Program-made: the position numbers and the translations under genes | Notes under the pieces: model-generated | What the model saw: only the letters and a program-made list of their open reading frames with translations | What the model was told of the DNA's origin: nothing | Databases searched by the model: none | From: Mercurialis annua | Lineage: Eukaryota; Streptophyta; Magnoliopsida; Malpighiales; Euphorbiaceae | Direction of reading: 5' to 3' | Assembly: GCF_937616625.2 (NCBI RefSeq) | Contig: NC_065576.1 | Coordinates: 17,882,001 to 17,946,000, forward strand | DNA length: 64,000 bases | Part shown: one piece after another, positions 37,601 to 50,285 of the stretch | Layout: every line of letters begins with the position of its first letter | How positions within the stretch are numbered: the first letter of the stretch is position 1

Positions 37601-40600
37601 TGTTGTTATAAACATTTGGATTAGTTTCGTAACGTTTGTAAACGTTTGGCTTAAATCGCTAAAAAATGAAAACGTTTGGATTTGTTTCGTAAGATTTTAA
37701 ACGTTTGGATTGGTTTCTTAACGTTTTAAAGTTTTAGCTTTATGTTTGGATGTGTTTCGTAATGTTTTAAACGTCGTTTGGCTTAAATAGCTAAAAAGGG
37801 GAAACATTTGGATTTGTTTCGTAACGTTTGTAAACGTTTCGCTTAAATTGCTAAAAAGGTGAAACGTTTGGATTTGTTTCGTAACGTATTAAGCGTTTGG
37901 AATGGTTTCGTAACGCTTTAAACTTTTGGCTTAAATAGCTAAAAAGGTGAAACATTTGGATTTGTTTCGTAACGTTTTAAACGTTTGGATTTGTTTAGTA
38001 ACGTTAAAAAGGTGAAATGTTTGGATTTGTTTCGTAAAGTTTGTAAATGTTTGGCTCAAATCGCTAAAAAGGTGAAACGTTTGGATTTTTTTCGTAACGT
38101 TTTAAACATTTGGATCGGTCTTGTAACGTTTTAAACTTTTGTCTTAAATCGCTAAAAAGGTGAAACATTTGGATTTGTTTCGTAACATTTGTAAACGTTT
38201 GGCTTAAATCGCTAAAAAGGGGAAACGTTTGGATTGGTTTCGTAACATTTTAAACGTTTGGCTTGAATTGATAAAAAGGTGCAACGTTTGGAATTGTTTC
38301 GTAACGTTTGTAAATGTTTGGCTTAAATCACTAAAAAGGTGAAACATTTGGACGTTTGGATTTGTTTCGTAACATTATAAACGTTTGGATTGGTTTTATA
38401 ACGTTTGTAAACGGTTCGCTTCAATCGCTAAATAGGTGAAACGTTTGGTTTTGTTTCGTAACATTTGTAAACGTTTGGCTTCAATCGTTAAAAAGGGGAA
38501 ACGTTTGAATTTGTTTCATTACGTTTTAAACATAAGTGTTTGGCTTAAATCGCTAAAAATCCAAACATTTGGATTTGTTTCCTAAAGTTTTAAATGTTTG
38601 GATTGGTTTCGTAACATTTGGATTAAATCGCTAAAAAGGTGAAACGTTAGAATTTGTTTCGTAACGTTTGTAAACGTTTGTCTTAAATAGCTAAAAATAT
38701 GAAACATTTGGATTTGTTTCTTAACGTTTGTAAACGTTTGGCTTAAATCGCTAAAGAGGTGAAATGTGAAATGTTTGGATTTGTTTCGCAACGTTTGTAA
38801 ATGTTTGGCTTGAATCGCTAATAAGGTGAAACGCTTGGATTGGTTTCGTAACGTTTTAATTATACGTCTTAAATCTCTAAAAAAGGGGAAACATTTGGTT
38901 TTGTTTCTAGCATTTGTAAACGTTTGGCTTAAATTGATAAAAAGGTGAAACATTTGGGTTTGTTTCGTAACATTTTAAGCGTTTGGAATGGTTTCGTAAC
39001 ATTTTAAACTTTTGGCTTAAATTGCTAAAAAGGTGAAACATTTAGATTTGTTTCGTAACGTTTTAAAAGTTTGGATTGGTTTCATAATGTTTTAAACATT
39101 TGGCTTAAATCGCTAAAAAGGTGAAACTTTTGGATTTGTATTGTGACGTATTAAACGTTTGAATTTGTTTCGTAGCGTTTGAAATATTTGGCTTAAATCG
39201 CTAAAGAGGTGATACAACTGTATTTTTTTCATTCCGTTTTAAATGTTTGGATTTGCTTAGTAACGTTAAAAATGTGAAACGTTTGGATTTGTTTCGTAAC
39301 GTTTGTAAATGTTTAGCTCAAATCGCTAAAAAGGTGAAACGTTTGGATTTGTTTCGTAAAGTTTTAAACGTTTGGATTGGTCTTGTAATGTTTTAAACTT
39401 TTGGCTTAAATCGCTAAAAAGGTGAAACATTTGGATTTGTTTCGTAACGTTTGTAAACGTTTGGCTTAAATCGCTAAAAAGGGGAAACGTTTGGATTGGT
39501 TTCGTAACATTTTAAACGTTTGGCTTAAATTGATAAAAAGGTGAAACGTTTTGATTTGTTTCGTAACATTGTAAACGTTTGGATTGGTTTTATAACGTTT
39601 GTAAACGTTTGGCTTAAATCGCTAAATAGGCGAAACGTTTGGTTTTGTTTTGGAACGTTTGTAAACATTTGGCTTAAATAGTTAAAAAGATGAAACGTTT
39701 GGATTTTTTTTCGTAACGTTTTAAACGTAAGTGTTCGGCTTAAATCGCTAAAAATCCAAACATTTGGATTTTTTTGTAACGTTTATAAACACTTGGATAT
39801 GTTTCCTAAAGTTTTAAATGTTTGGATTGGTTTCGTAAAATTTGGATTAAATCGCTAAAAAGGTGAAACGTTAGAATTTGTTTCGTAACGTTCGTATACG
39901 TTTAGCTTAAATTGCTAAAATTTGAAACATTTGGATTTGTTTCATAACGTTTGTAAACGTTTGGCTTAAATCGCTAAAAAGGTGAAATGTGAAATGTTTG
40001 GATTTGTTTCGTAACGTTTGTAAACGTTTGGCTTCAATCGCTAAAAAGGTGAAACGCTTGGATTGGTTTCGTAACGTTTTAAACATTCGGCTTATATCGC
40101 TAAAAAGTTTAAACGTTTGGTTTTGTTTCGTAGTGTTTGTAAATGTTTGGCCGAAATTGCGAAAAAGGAGAAACGTTTGGGTTTATTTTTTAATGTTTGT
40201 AAACATATTGGATTGGTTTCGTAACGTTTGTAAACGTTTGGCTTAAATAGCTAAAAAGGTGAAACGTCTAGATTTGTTTCGGAACGTTTGTAAACGTTTG
40301 GCTTAAATCGCTAAAAAGATGAAACGTTTGAATTTCCTAACGTTTTAAACGATTCAATTGGTTTCGTAACGTTTTAAACGTTTGGCTTAAATTGTTAAAA
40401 AGGTGAAAAGTTTGGATTTGTTTCGTAACGTTTGTGAACGTTTGGCTTAAATCACTAAAAATGTGAAATGTTTGGATTTGTTTCATAACGTTTTAAACGT
40501 TTGGCTTAAATTGCTAAAAAAGGTGAAACGTTTGTTTTTTTCATAACGTTTGTCAACATTTGGCTTAAATCGCTAAAAGGGGAAACGTTTGGATTTGTTT

Positions 40601-40829
40601 CGTAATGATTTAAACGTTTGGATTGGTTTCGTAATTTTTTAATCTTTGACTTAAATCGCCAAAAATGTGAAATGTTTAGATTTGTTTCGTAACGTTTTAA
40701 AGTTTGGCTTAAATCGCTACGTTTTAAACAATTGGATTAGTTTCGTAAAGTTTTAAACGTTTGGATTTGTTTCGTAACGTTTTAAACTTTTGGATTGGTT
40801 TCGTATCGTTTTAAACGTTTGGATTTGTT

Positions 40830-43369
40830 TCGTAACGTTGTAAACTTTTGGATTGGTTTCGTATCATTTGAAACGTAAATGTTTGGCTTAAATCGCTAAA
40901 AATATGAAACGTTGGATATGTTTTGTAACGTTTGTATAGGTTTGGATTGGTTTCGTAACATTTTAAATGTTTGGCTTAAATTGATAAAAGGGGGAAACGT
41001 TTAGATTTGTTTCTTAACGTTTGTAAGCGTTTGACATAAATAACTAAAAAGGTGAAACGTTTGGCTTTGTTTCGTAATGCTTTAAACGTTTGGATTTGTT
41101 TCGTAACGTTTGTAAGCGTTTGGATTTATTTCTCCACGTTTTAAACATTTCGATTTGTTTTGTAATGTTTTAAACATTTGGCTTAAATCACCAAAGAGGT
41201 GAAACGTTTGGTTTAATTTTGTAATGTTTTTAAACGTTTGACTTCAATCGCTAAAAAAGGGGAAACATTTGGATTTGTTTCGTATCGTTTTAAACGTTTG
41301 GAGTGGTTTTGTAACGTTTTAAACATTTGGCTTAAATAGCTAAAAAGGTTAAACGTTTGGATTTGTTTCGTAACCTTTTAAACGTTTTGCTTAAATTACT
41401 AAAAATGGAAAACGTTTAGATTTGTTTCGTAACGTTTGTAAACGTTTGGATTAAATTGCTAAAAAGGTAAAACGTTTGGATTTGTTTCGTAACGTTTGTA
41501 AACGTTTGGCTTAAATTGCTAAAAAGGTTAAATGTTTGGTATTATTTTGTAACACTTGTAAACGTTTGGATTGGTTTTCAAACATTTTAAACTTTTTGGC
41601 TTAAATCGCTAAAAAAATTGGTTTTGTTTGGTGACGTTTATAAACGTTTGGTCTAAACTGCTCAAAAGGGGACACGCTTAGATTTGTTTTGTAACGCTTG
41701 TAAACGATTGGCTTAAGTCGCTAAAAATGTGAAACGTTTAGATTTGTTTCATAACATTTGTAAACATTTGGATTTGTTTCATAACGTTTTAAATGTTTGG
41801 ATTTGTTTCGTAACGTTTTAAATGTTTGGCTTAAATTGCTAAAAAAAGAAAACGTATGGATTTGTTTGTAACATTTGCAAACGTTTAGATTAAATCGCTA
41901 AAAAGAAGAAACGTTTTGATTTGTTTTGTAACGTTTGTAAACGTTTGTCTTAAATTGCTAAAAAGGTGATACATTTGGATTGGATTTGTTTCGTAACGTT
42001 TTAAACGTTTGGATTTGTTTCTTAACTTTTTAAACGCTTGGGTTAAATCGCTAAAAAGGTAAAACGTATGGATTTGTTTCGTAAAGTTTGTAAACATTTG
42101 GCTTTAATCGGTAAAAAGGGGAAATGTTTTGATTCGTTTTGTAACGTTTGAAAACGTTTGGCTTAAATCGATAAAAATATGAAATGTTTGGATGTGTTTT
42201 GTAACGTTTGTAAACGTTTGGCATAAATCGTTAAAAAGGTGAAATGTTTGGCTTTGTTTCGTAACGTTTGTAAGAGTTTGGATTAAATCGCTAAAAAGGT
42301 GAAACGTTTGGATTTGGTTCGTAACGTTTGTAAACGTTTGGCTTAAATCGCTCAAAATGTGAAACATTTGCATTTGTTTTGCAACGTTTGTAAACGTTTG
42401 GCTTAAATTGCTAAAAAGGTGAAACGTTTGGTTTTGTTTCGTAATGTTTGTAAACGTTTGGATTGGATTCATAACGTTTTAAATGTTTGGCTTAAATCGC
42501 TGAAAAGGTGAAACATTTGGTTTTGTTTCGTAACGTTTGTAAACGTTTGGCTTAAATCGCTAAAAATATGAAACATTTGGATATGTTTTGTAACGTTTTA
42601 AACGTTTGGGTTTGTTTTGCAACGTTTGTAAACGTTTTGATTGGTTTCGCAACGTTTGTAAATGTTTGGCTTAAATCGCTAAAAAGGTGAAACGTTTGGA
42701 TTTGTTTCGGAAGGTTAGTAAACATTTGGCTTAAGTCGCTAAAAAAGTGAAACGTATTGATTTGTTTCGTAACATTTTAAACGTTTGGATTGGTTTCGTA
42801 ATGTTTTAAACGTTTGTCTTGAATTGATAAAAAGGTGAAACGTTTGGATTTGTTTCGTAACGTTTGTAAACGTTTTGGCTTAAATCGCTAAAGATGTGAA
42901 ATGTTTGAATTTGTTTCGCAACGTTTTAAACATTTGGATTGTTTTTGTAACATTTTAAATGTTTGGCTTAAATTGCTAAAAAAGGTGAAACGTGTGGTTT
43001 TATTTCTTAACGTTTGTAAATATTTGGCTTAAATCGCTAAAAAGGCGAAACGTTTGGTTTTGTTATGTAATGTTTATAAACGTTTGGCTTAAATTGATGA
43101 AAAGGTGAAACGTTTGGATTTGTTTCGTGACGTTTGTAAACGTTTTTCTTAAATCACTAAAAAGGTGAAAACATTTTGTTTCGTAATGATTAAAATGTTT
43201 GGATTGTTTTTGTAATGTTTTAAACGTTTGGCTTAAATCGCCAAAAAATGTGAAATGCTTGGATTTGTTTCGTAACGTTTTAAACGTTTGGCTTAAATCG
43301 CTAAATTTTTAACGTTTGGATTAGTTTCGTAACATTATAAACGTTTGTCTTAAATAGCTAAAATGGTGA
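40830..43369 (+). repeat. Higher-order satellite segment, copy 1 (~2.5 kb)
   Basis: 42104-42472 matches 46636-47004 at a constant offset of 4,532 bp, including private variants such as GATTCGTTTTGTAAC. A marker near 40880 (GAAACGTAAATGTTTGG) has its partner near 45420. Subtracting the 1,997-bp LTR insertion leaves a repeat of about 2,535 bp. Confidence 0.7.
43365..43369 (+). other. Target site duplication (left)
   Basis: GGTGA, identical to 45362-45366 on the other side of the solo LTR. It is part of the satellite's AAAAGGTGAAACG. Confidence 0.95.
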
Positions 43370-45361
43370 TGTTAGTAGTATGTGCCCTAGGGCCATTTGA
43401 TCGTGTATATTTGTAGAATTAATCCCAATGGCAAAGATATATATGTTCTATTTGAACTAAGTGTCTCATCAACTAAGTGTTCATTTATTACGTATTGTCC
43501 TTATCACATTGTGATAGAATCTATTCTTAAGGTGTTAAGAATATGAGTGACAGATTCTATTATACAAGTGATCTAAATAACCGTTCACGATCGATGGGAT
43601 CCTACGAATAAGGGCATCGCATTATCCCGGAAAGATCATCACCTCTGTTTATTCTCCTGATTAGTAAAGAGTTACTAATTATAGGAAGTAGTGAGTCTCA
43701 TACTACTTGATGGGGATCAGAATAAACATGTGGACACTCAAGGTGTTGAGTGAGTCGAACAAGTGACGCTAGATGACTTATACATGGTAATTCATTAAAG
43801 TCAATTTAATGTCATCTAGTTCATAATTGTACATATGTCCTTTGACTTGCGGTGACACTATCTTGTATATAGGTGATTAGAGTTTGATACTCCTTAACTC
43901 TAGATCTTTCATGAGCTAGAGCCGCGGGATGTGTTGGCTCTAGTTAGTTGTATATGGAGATAGGGGTTTAACCTAGAAAGGATTCATCACTCTGGATGAA
44001 CGGAGACAAGATTCTATGCTATCTCAAATTGTTCTTGATGGATGATAAAACCTGCGCAGGTGTATATGACTTACATAGAAAGTTGTTTCTAGTGGAAGTC
44101 ATATTTATCAAGAATTAGAAATGGGAGATGAGGTCATATAATCAAGACATACAGTGTTTGACTTAACCGTGACACTAGTCGAGATTGGAATCTTAGATGA
44201 AGGGAATTTTGAGTGTACGGTAATTATGAACATTGGTTCAAAAAGAATGCATCGAAACATTCATCTCTATTTGGGGGTCGTGATATGTTGCTAGACGTCA
44301 CTCTCGATCTACGAGAATTAATAATTAAATGGGATTTAATTATTTAATATAAGAAAGGCGTTTCTTATGTCTCTCGTTGCCATATAGATGCGAACCTAGT
44401 TAGTCACACACAATAGAGTGTGCAACCGATTGAGTTTACGAACGATCGATTTCATATAGATACTAGCATATCTCGGAAATTAATCTAAGATGAAAAACAA
44501 GTACAAATTAAGGACTAATTTGAAAGAGTTATAAATTAGTAGGAACCTAATTGTATTATGTCCATATTAATTAGGGACTAATTTATAAGAGTAATAAATT
44601 AGTAGGAACCTAATTATATTTTAACCAAGTTTTATGATTAAAAGGTTTAAGTAATTAATTAGTGTAATTAATGATACTTAAATGACTAATCATTAGCTAA
44701 TGGAATGATGATGTCATGGTGATGATGTAATGAGATAAGCCTATGTCATATATGTGATGTCATATGATGACATCACCTATATGATGTCACCTATGTGATG
44801 TCACCACATGAAAGGTGTCATATGGTGGCAACACCTTTGCTTGGTGTGTGACACCTAGCATGCAAGGTGTTGCATTCTTAAGGCATGCTCTAGCCTATAA
44901 ATAGAGCATGTCCTTGCTCATTTCACAATACCACACAACACACATCTCACTACAAAGTTGTAGAGAGAGAAAGCACTTGAAGGAGTTCAAGTTGTCATCA
45001 ATCACGGGAAAAACTTGGCGACGTTTTTCATACATCCGAGCAAGGTAGTGATCGCGGCGAGAGTTTGAGCTTAGGGCTGCTCGGCAAGAGGAACTCTTGC
45101 AGGATTACTTCAAGGCGAGGATTCAATCGGACGCATACTCGTGTGGACGAGCTTGAGGTCGCCGTACTTTCGGGACTACAAGAATCGTTGGAGAATCGAC
45201 ATAGGTATTCTTCTTACGATTCTTAGATGCGTGCTTTAATTACTAAATGATACGACGATCCATTTGTTGTTGATATGATCAACTTTAGGATCCGGATTGT
45301 TAGAATTTCAATTTTGAATTGAAATATACGATCCGGACCCGCGCCTCCCGCTGCGCCAACA
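43370..45361 (+). mobile_element. Solo copia LTR (1,992 bp)
   Basis: TGTTAGTAGT...GCGCCAACA, a complete LTR with TG...CA ends, flanked by the perfect 5-bp duplication GGTGA and satellite on both sides. No internal sequence remains, as expected after recombination between the two LTRs of a full element. It is about 98% identical by eye to the LTR at 878-2867. No gene inside. Confidence 0.96.
44896..44903 (+). promoter_or_regulatory. LTR TATA box
   Basis: TATAAATA followed by GAGCATG, matching 2404-2411 in the sister LTR. Confidence 0.7.
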
Positions 45362-45366
45362 GGTGA
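45362..45366 (+). other. Target site duplication (right)
   Basis: GGTGA, partner of 43365-43369. Confidence 0.95.
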
Positions 45367-48166
45367 AACATTTGGATTTGTTTCGTAACGTTTTTAACCT
45401 TTGGATTGGTTTCGTAACGTTTTAAACGTAAACGTTTGGCATAAATCGCTAAAAATGTGAAACATTTTGATTTGTTTCGTAATTTTTATAAACATTTGAA
45501 TTGGTTTCATAATGTTTTAAATGTTTGGCTTAACTTTATAAAAAGGGGAAACGTTTGGATTTGTTTCTTAACATTTGTAAACGTTTGGCTTAAATAGCTA
45601 AAAAGTTGAAATGTTTGGCTTCGTTTCGTAACGTTTTCAACGTTTGAATTTGTTTCGTAACGTTTGTAAACGTTTGGATTTGCTTAGTAACTTTTTAAAC
45701 ATTTGGGTTGGTTTCGTAACGTTTTAAACGTTTGTCTTAAATCGCTAAAAGGTGGAACGTTTAATTTCGTAACATTTGTAAACGTTTGGCTTCAATAGCC
45801 AAAAAGGTGAAACGTTTGGATTTGTTTCGTATCGTTTTAAACGTTTGCAGTGGTTTCGCAACGTTTTAAACGTTTGGCTTAAATCTCTAAAAAGGTGAAA
45901 CATTTGGATTTGTTTCGTAACGTTTTAAACGTTTGAATTGGTTTCGTAACATTTCAAACGTTTGGCTTAAAATGCTTAAAATGGAAAACGATTGGAGTTG
46001 TTTCGTAACGTTTGTAAACGTTTGGCTTAAATTGCTAAATAGGTAAAACGTTTGGATTTGTTTGGTAACGTTTGTAAACTTTTGGCTTAAATCGCTAAAA
46101 ATGGGAAAAGTTTGGTTTTGTTTCGTAACGTCTGTAAATGTTTGGTTTAAATTGTTAAAAAGGTGAAATGTTTGGATTTGTTTCGTAACGCTTGTAAACC
46201 GTTGTTTTAAATCGCTAAAAAGGTGAAACGTTTGAATTTGTTTCATAACGTTTGTAAACGATTGGATTGTTTCATAACATTTTAAACTCTTGGATTTGTT
46301 TCCTAACATTTTAAAAAGGAGGAACGTTTGGATTTGTTTCGTAACATTTGTAAATGTTTGGCTTCAATCGCTAAAAAGGTGAAACGTTTGCTTTTGTTTC
46401 GTAAAGTTTGTAAACATTTGGATTAAATCGCTAAAGAGGTGAAATGTTTGGATTTATTTTGTAACGTTCTAAACATTTGGCTTAAATTGCTATAAAGGTG
46501 AAACATTTGGATTAGCTTTGTTTCGTAACGTTTTAAACGTTTGGATGGGTTTCGCAACATTTTAAATGCCTTGCTTATATCAGTAAAAAGGTGAAACATA
46601 TGGATTTGTTTCATAACGTTCGTAAACGTTTGGCTTCAATCGCTAAAAAGAGGAAATGTTTGGATTCGTTTTGTAACTTTTGTAAACGTTTGGCTTAAAT
46701 CGCTAAAAATATGAAACGCTTGGATTTGTTTCGTAACGTTTCTAAAAATTTGTCGTAAATCGCTAAAAAGGTAAAACGTTTGGATTTGTTTCGTAACGTT
46801 TGTAAAAGTTTGGATTAAATCGCTAAAAAGGTGAAACGTTTGGATTTTTTTCGTAACGTTTGTAAACGTTTGGCTTAAATCGCTAAAAATGTGAAACGTT
46901 TGCTTTTGTTTCGTAACGTTTGTAAACGTTTGGTTTAAATCGCTAAAAAGGTGAAACATTTGGTTTTGTTTCTTAATGTTTGTAAACGTTTGTATTAGTT
47001 TCATAATGTTTTAAATTTTTGGCTTAAATAGCTAAAAAGGTGAAACGTTTGGTTTTGTTTCGTAACGTTTGTAAACTTTTGGGTTATATCGCTAAAAAGG
47101 TGAAACGTTTGGATTTGTTTCGTAACGTTTTAAACGTTTGGATTGGTTTTGTCACGTTTGTAAACGTTTGGGTTAAATCGCTAAAAAGGTGAAACGTTAG
47201 GATTTTTTTCGTAGTGTGTTAAACGTTTTGGTTGGTTTCGTAACATTTAAAATGTTTGCCTTCATTCGCTAAAAAGGTGAAACGTTTAGATTTGATTCAT
47301 AGCTATTATAAACATTTCGCTTAAATCGCTGAAAAGGAGAAACGTTTGGTTTTGTTTCGTAACATTTGTAAACGTTTGGTTTAAATCGCTAAAAAGGTTA
47401 AACGTTTGGATTTGTTTAGCAACGTTTGTAAACGTTTAGTTTAAATGGCTAGAAAGGTGAAATGTTTGGTTTTGTTTTGTAACGTTTGTAAACGTTTGGC
47501 TTAAATTGCTAAAAAAGTGAAACGTTTGGATTTTTTCGTAACGTTTGTAAACGTTTGGCTTTAATCGCTAAAAACGTGGAACGTTTTGATTTGTTTTGTA
47601 ACGTTTGTAAACGGTTGGCTTAGATCGCTTAAAAGGTGAAACGTTAGGATTTGTTTTCGTAACGTTTTAAACGTTTGGCTTAAATCGCTAAAAAGTTGAA
47701 ATGTTTGGATTTGTTTCGTAACGTTTGTAGACTTTTGGTTTATATCGCTAAATTGATGAAACGTTTGGATTCGTTTCGTAACGTTTGTACACGTTTGGCT
47801 TAAATCGCTAAAAATGGGAAACGTTTGGATTAATTTCATAACGTTTTAAACGTTTGGATTTTTAAACTTTCGGCTTAAATCGCTAAAAAGGGGAACGTTT
47901 GGACTTGTTTAGTCACGTTTATAAACATTTGGCTTAAATCGCTAAAATGGTGAAACGTTTGGATTTGTTTCGTAACGTTTGTAAACGTTTCGTTTAAATC
48001 ACTAAAAAGGTGAAACGTTTAGATTTGTTTCATAACGTTTGTAAACGTTTCGCTTAGATCGCTCAAAAGGTGAAACTTTTGAATTTATTTCATAACGTTT
48101 TAAACGTTTGGATTGGTTTCGTAACGTTTTAAACGTTTGGTGTAAATTGCTAAAAAGATGAAATGT
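45362..48166 (+). repeat. 60-bp satellite, block 3
   Basis: Same monomer and orientation as block 2. Most of it is the second copy of the 2.5-kb higher-order segment at 40830-43369. It ends GAAATGT at the Athila LTR start. Confidence 0.96.
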
Positions 48167-48816
48167 TGATAAGCTATTATTTTACGTATTTGTATAGCAT
48201 TTATTCGCTAGTTTGTAGTACTTATACGTAAAATATGTAGTTGGGTTTTCGTGTTTTGTAGTTTTTATAAATAAATATGAAATCTTATCATTTTTGGGGT
48301 ATTTATGATTGAAATAGGGTCAAATAATCAAAGACAGAAGAATTCAAAAAAACAGAGCCAAACCCAAGCCCAACCGGTTCGAGTTGAATCAAACTGGTCC
48401 AAGAAATGAAGGACAAAAGGTTAGCCGGCCTCCGGCCGGCCCATGACATCAGGCCTTCTGAGACATGTATATGCGCGAAATCAAGTTCGCATGTGAAAAA
48501 AGCAGGAAATTTCTGAAGTTATCACATCGGACTTTCCATAATGAACGTAAATTGCATTCACACTCCAGAGAAGTGATCCTTCTTGACTTGCACACAAAGA
48601 AATGACCTTTGACAATAAGTCATAAGTTCATTAAGGGAAGAAGCTATGCTCTTTTGGAAACAAGACAAGTTAAAGATTGGTCCACTCAAGACGATAATGG
48701 AAGGACTTGATCATTAATCAACTTTCAAAGGAAAGAAGATATTCTCAACTTGATCTTCACTCAAGCTTTACATGGAAGGATGATATCTTTGACTTGAACT
48801 CCACTCCAAGTGACTC

Positions 48817-48824
48817 TATAAATA
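48817..48824 (+). promoter_or_regulatory. Athila LTR TATA box
   Basis: TATAAATA in GACTCTATAAATAACCCCAT. The counterpart in the 3' LTR is at 55971-55978. Confidence 0.65.
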
Positions 48825-49184
48825 ACCCCATTTGTGTAGAGAAAAGATATACCACTTAGTGTAGACTTAGGCTTAGACACCAAAAATACTCTTTAGTATA
48901 AATTATTTTCTATCTTCTATCTCTTATGTACTCAAGGTGTAACTTATCCATTGTTATAATCCATATGATAATGGATAACTAAACCTTTAGTTCGAGGGTT
49001 GATATAAACGTTTATTTATATAATTGATTGACTTTGGTAATTTTGGTGATTTATCGTGTTTCGGATATTGAACTTAATGCTTGGATTAAATTGAGAAATT
49101 GATTCATGATGCATGTTTAGTTAACAAATTGAGAAATTGTTAATTAAATAGAACTTAGTAATCGGAAACTTAAAGGACAACGCC

Positions 49185-49671
49185 ACGAGAGTGGGTTGGA
49201 ATTTAAGTAATCTTGAGTTTGCTTCATAATTACAACTTAGTTGGTTAATTGGTTTTTAATAACACGAGAATGAGTTAATTGTCGATTAATTAATAGGTTT
49301 TAAAATTTGGTGTTGATTAATATTCTTCATGCTTAAATGTTTTTCATCAATTCATTCATTGCCCTATGTTTTAATTATTGACTCGAGAGAGCTTAATTAA
49401 AATAGATCAGTTAATCAACAACGTATGAATTAATAACACGAGAGTGAGTTAATGAATACGTGTTCTTAAGGGTTTTCTTAATAAATATCATTTAATCATT
49501 TGAGTAGGTTCATTATAACACGAGAGTGAGTAATTTGCCTATTAATTGGTTATTTGCTTATTTTTATCTATAGTAACTCGAGAGAGAGCTATAGGTGCTT
49601 TATACTAGCTCGAACTATAATTTTGGCAATACAATTGAGTTGTGATCATTTCGGTCTTTGCGGCTCGAGAG
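49185..49671 (+). repeat. Seven dispersed C(A/T)CGAGAG motifs in Athila LTR
   Basis: CACGAGAG or CTCGAGAG (one is CACGAGAA) starts at 49185, 49263, 49382, 49437, 49519, 49577 and 49664. Several are followed by TGAGTTAAT or AGCTTAAT. The motifs recur in the 3' LTR. Confidence 0.85.
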
Positions 49672-50030
49672 AGCGGGATTCGATATTTTAGAATAGCTCG
49701 ATTTTAGATAATCACCAAGATATTCATTGTTCATGATTTTATATTCTTATTCGGAATTATCAACCCTTGAACCTCTTACTCTTATTATTTCCAAAAATTA
49801 TCGTTTAAATTATTTTAACTTTATTGATTTTAATTACTTAATTTATTTGTTAATTGGTTACTTTTAATTATTTTGGTCACAAACTCTCAAACCATTTTCG
49901 TAGATAACCGGTCAAAAGAATTCTCAAAATTAGTCGTTAAATTCATTGTCTCTGTGGGATCGATATCCGTACTTCTGGATTATGTTACTTGCGTGATACC
50001 GTCACTTGCGGTTTAGCATCAACAAGTTTT

Positions 50031-50048
50031 TGGCACCGTTGCCGGGGA
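50031..50048 (+). other. Primer binding site (tRNA-Asp type)
   Basis: TGGCACCGTTGCCGGGGA. This matches the complement of the tRNA-Asp 3' end used by Athila elements at 17 of 18 positions (A where G is expected). Confidence 0.88.
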
Positions 50049-50285
50049 CAATTGCGTATTTAATAGATTAAGAGTCAAGAATTCTTGGGTGTGCTAGCAT
50101 TTATTTTTATTTACTTCATTTTATTGGATTTTACTTGTGGTAGTGTTGTTTTTGTTTTGTGTAGGAAATTTGGTCAAAGTTTATGCACAATATACGTCGA
50201 TCCAAGCTTCCCCTAGAACCTTTTCAAACAGGACCTCACCAGTTTCCAGAGAAGTTTTCGGAAATCATCCCAAAAATCAGATACG

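Larger units (their letters stand above)
18468..43369 (+). repeat. 60-bp satellite, block 2 (24.9 kb)
   Basis: Tandem 60-bp monomers, nearly all in one orientation, with diverged copies. A variant half (GGATTGGTTTCGTAACGTTT, called A') is often inserted between A and B, giving units of about 88-90 bp. The core AAACGTTT is often AAACATTT or AAATGTTT. The block contains larger duplicated segments and five hairpin modules, listed separately. No gene. Long frames with a 20-residue period occur on both strands. Confidence 0.97.
48167..50024 (+). mobile_element. Athila 5' LTR (1,858 bp)
   Basis: Starts TGATAAGCTATTATTTTACG and ends GCATCAACA just before the primer site. It contains a GC-rich GCCGGCCTCCGGCCGGCC hairpin near 48425, a TATA box and a run of seven C(A/T)CGAGAG motifs. 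It aligns with the 3' LTR at 55302-56561 plus 59663-60290. The 5' copy has lost about 11 bp in the GC-rich hairpin. Confidence 0.93.
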
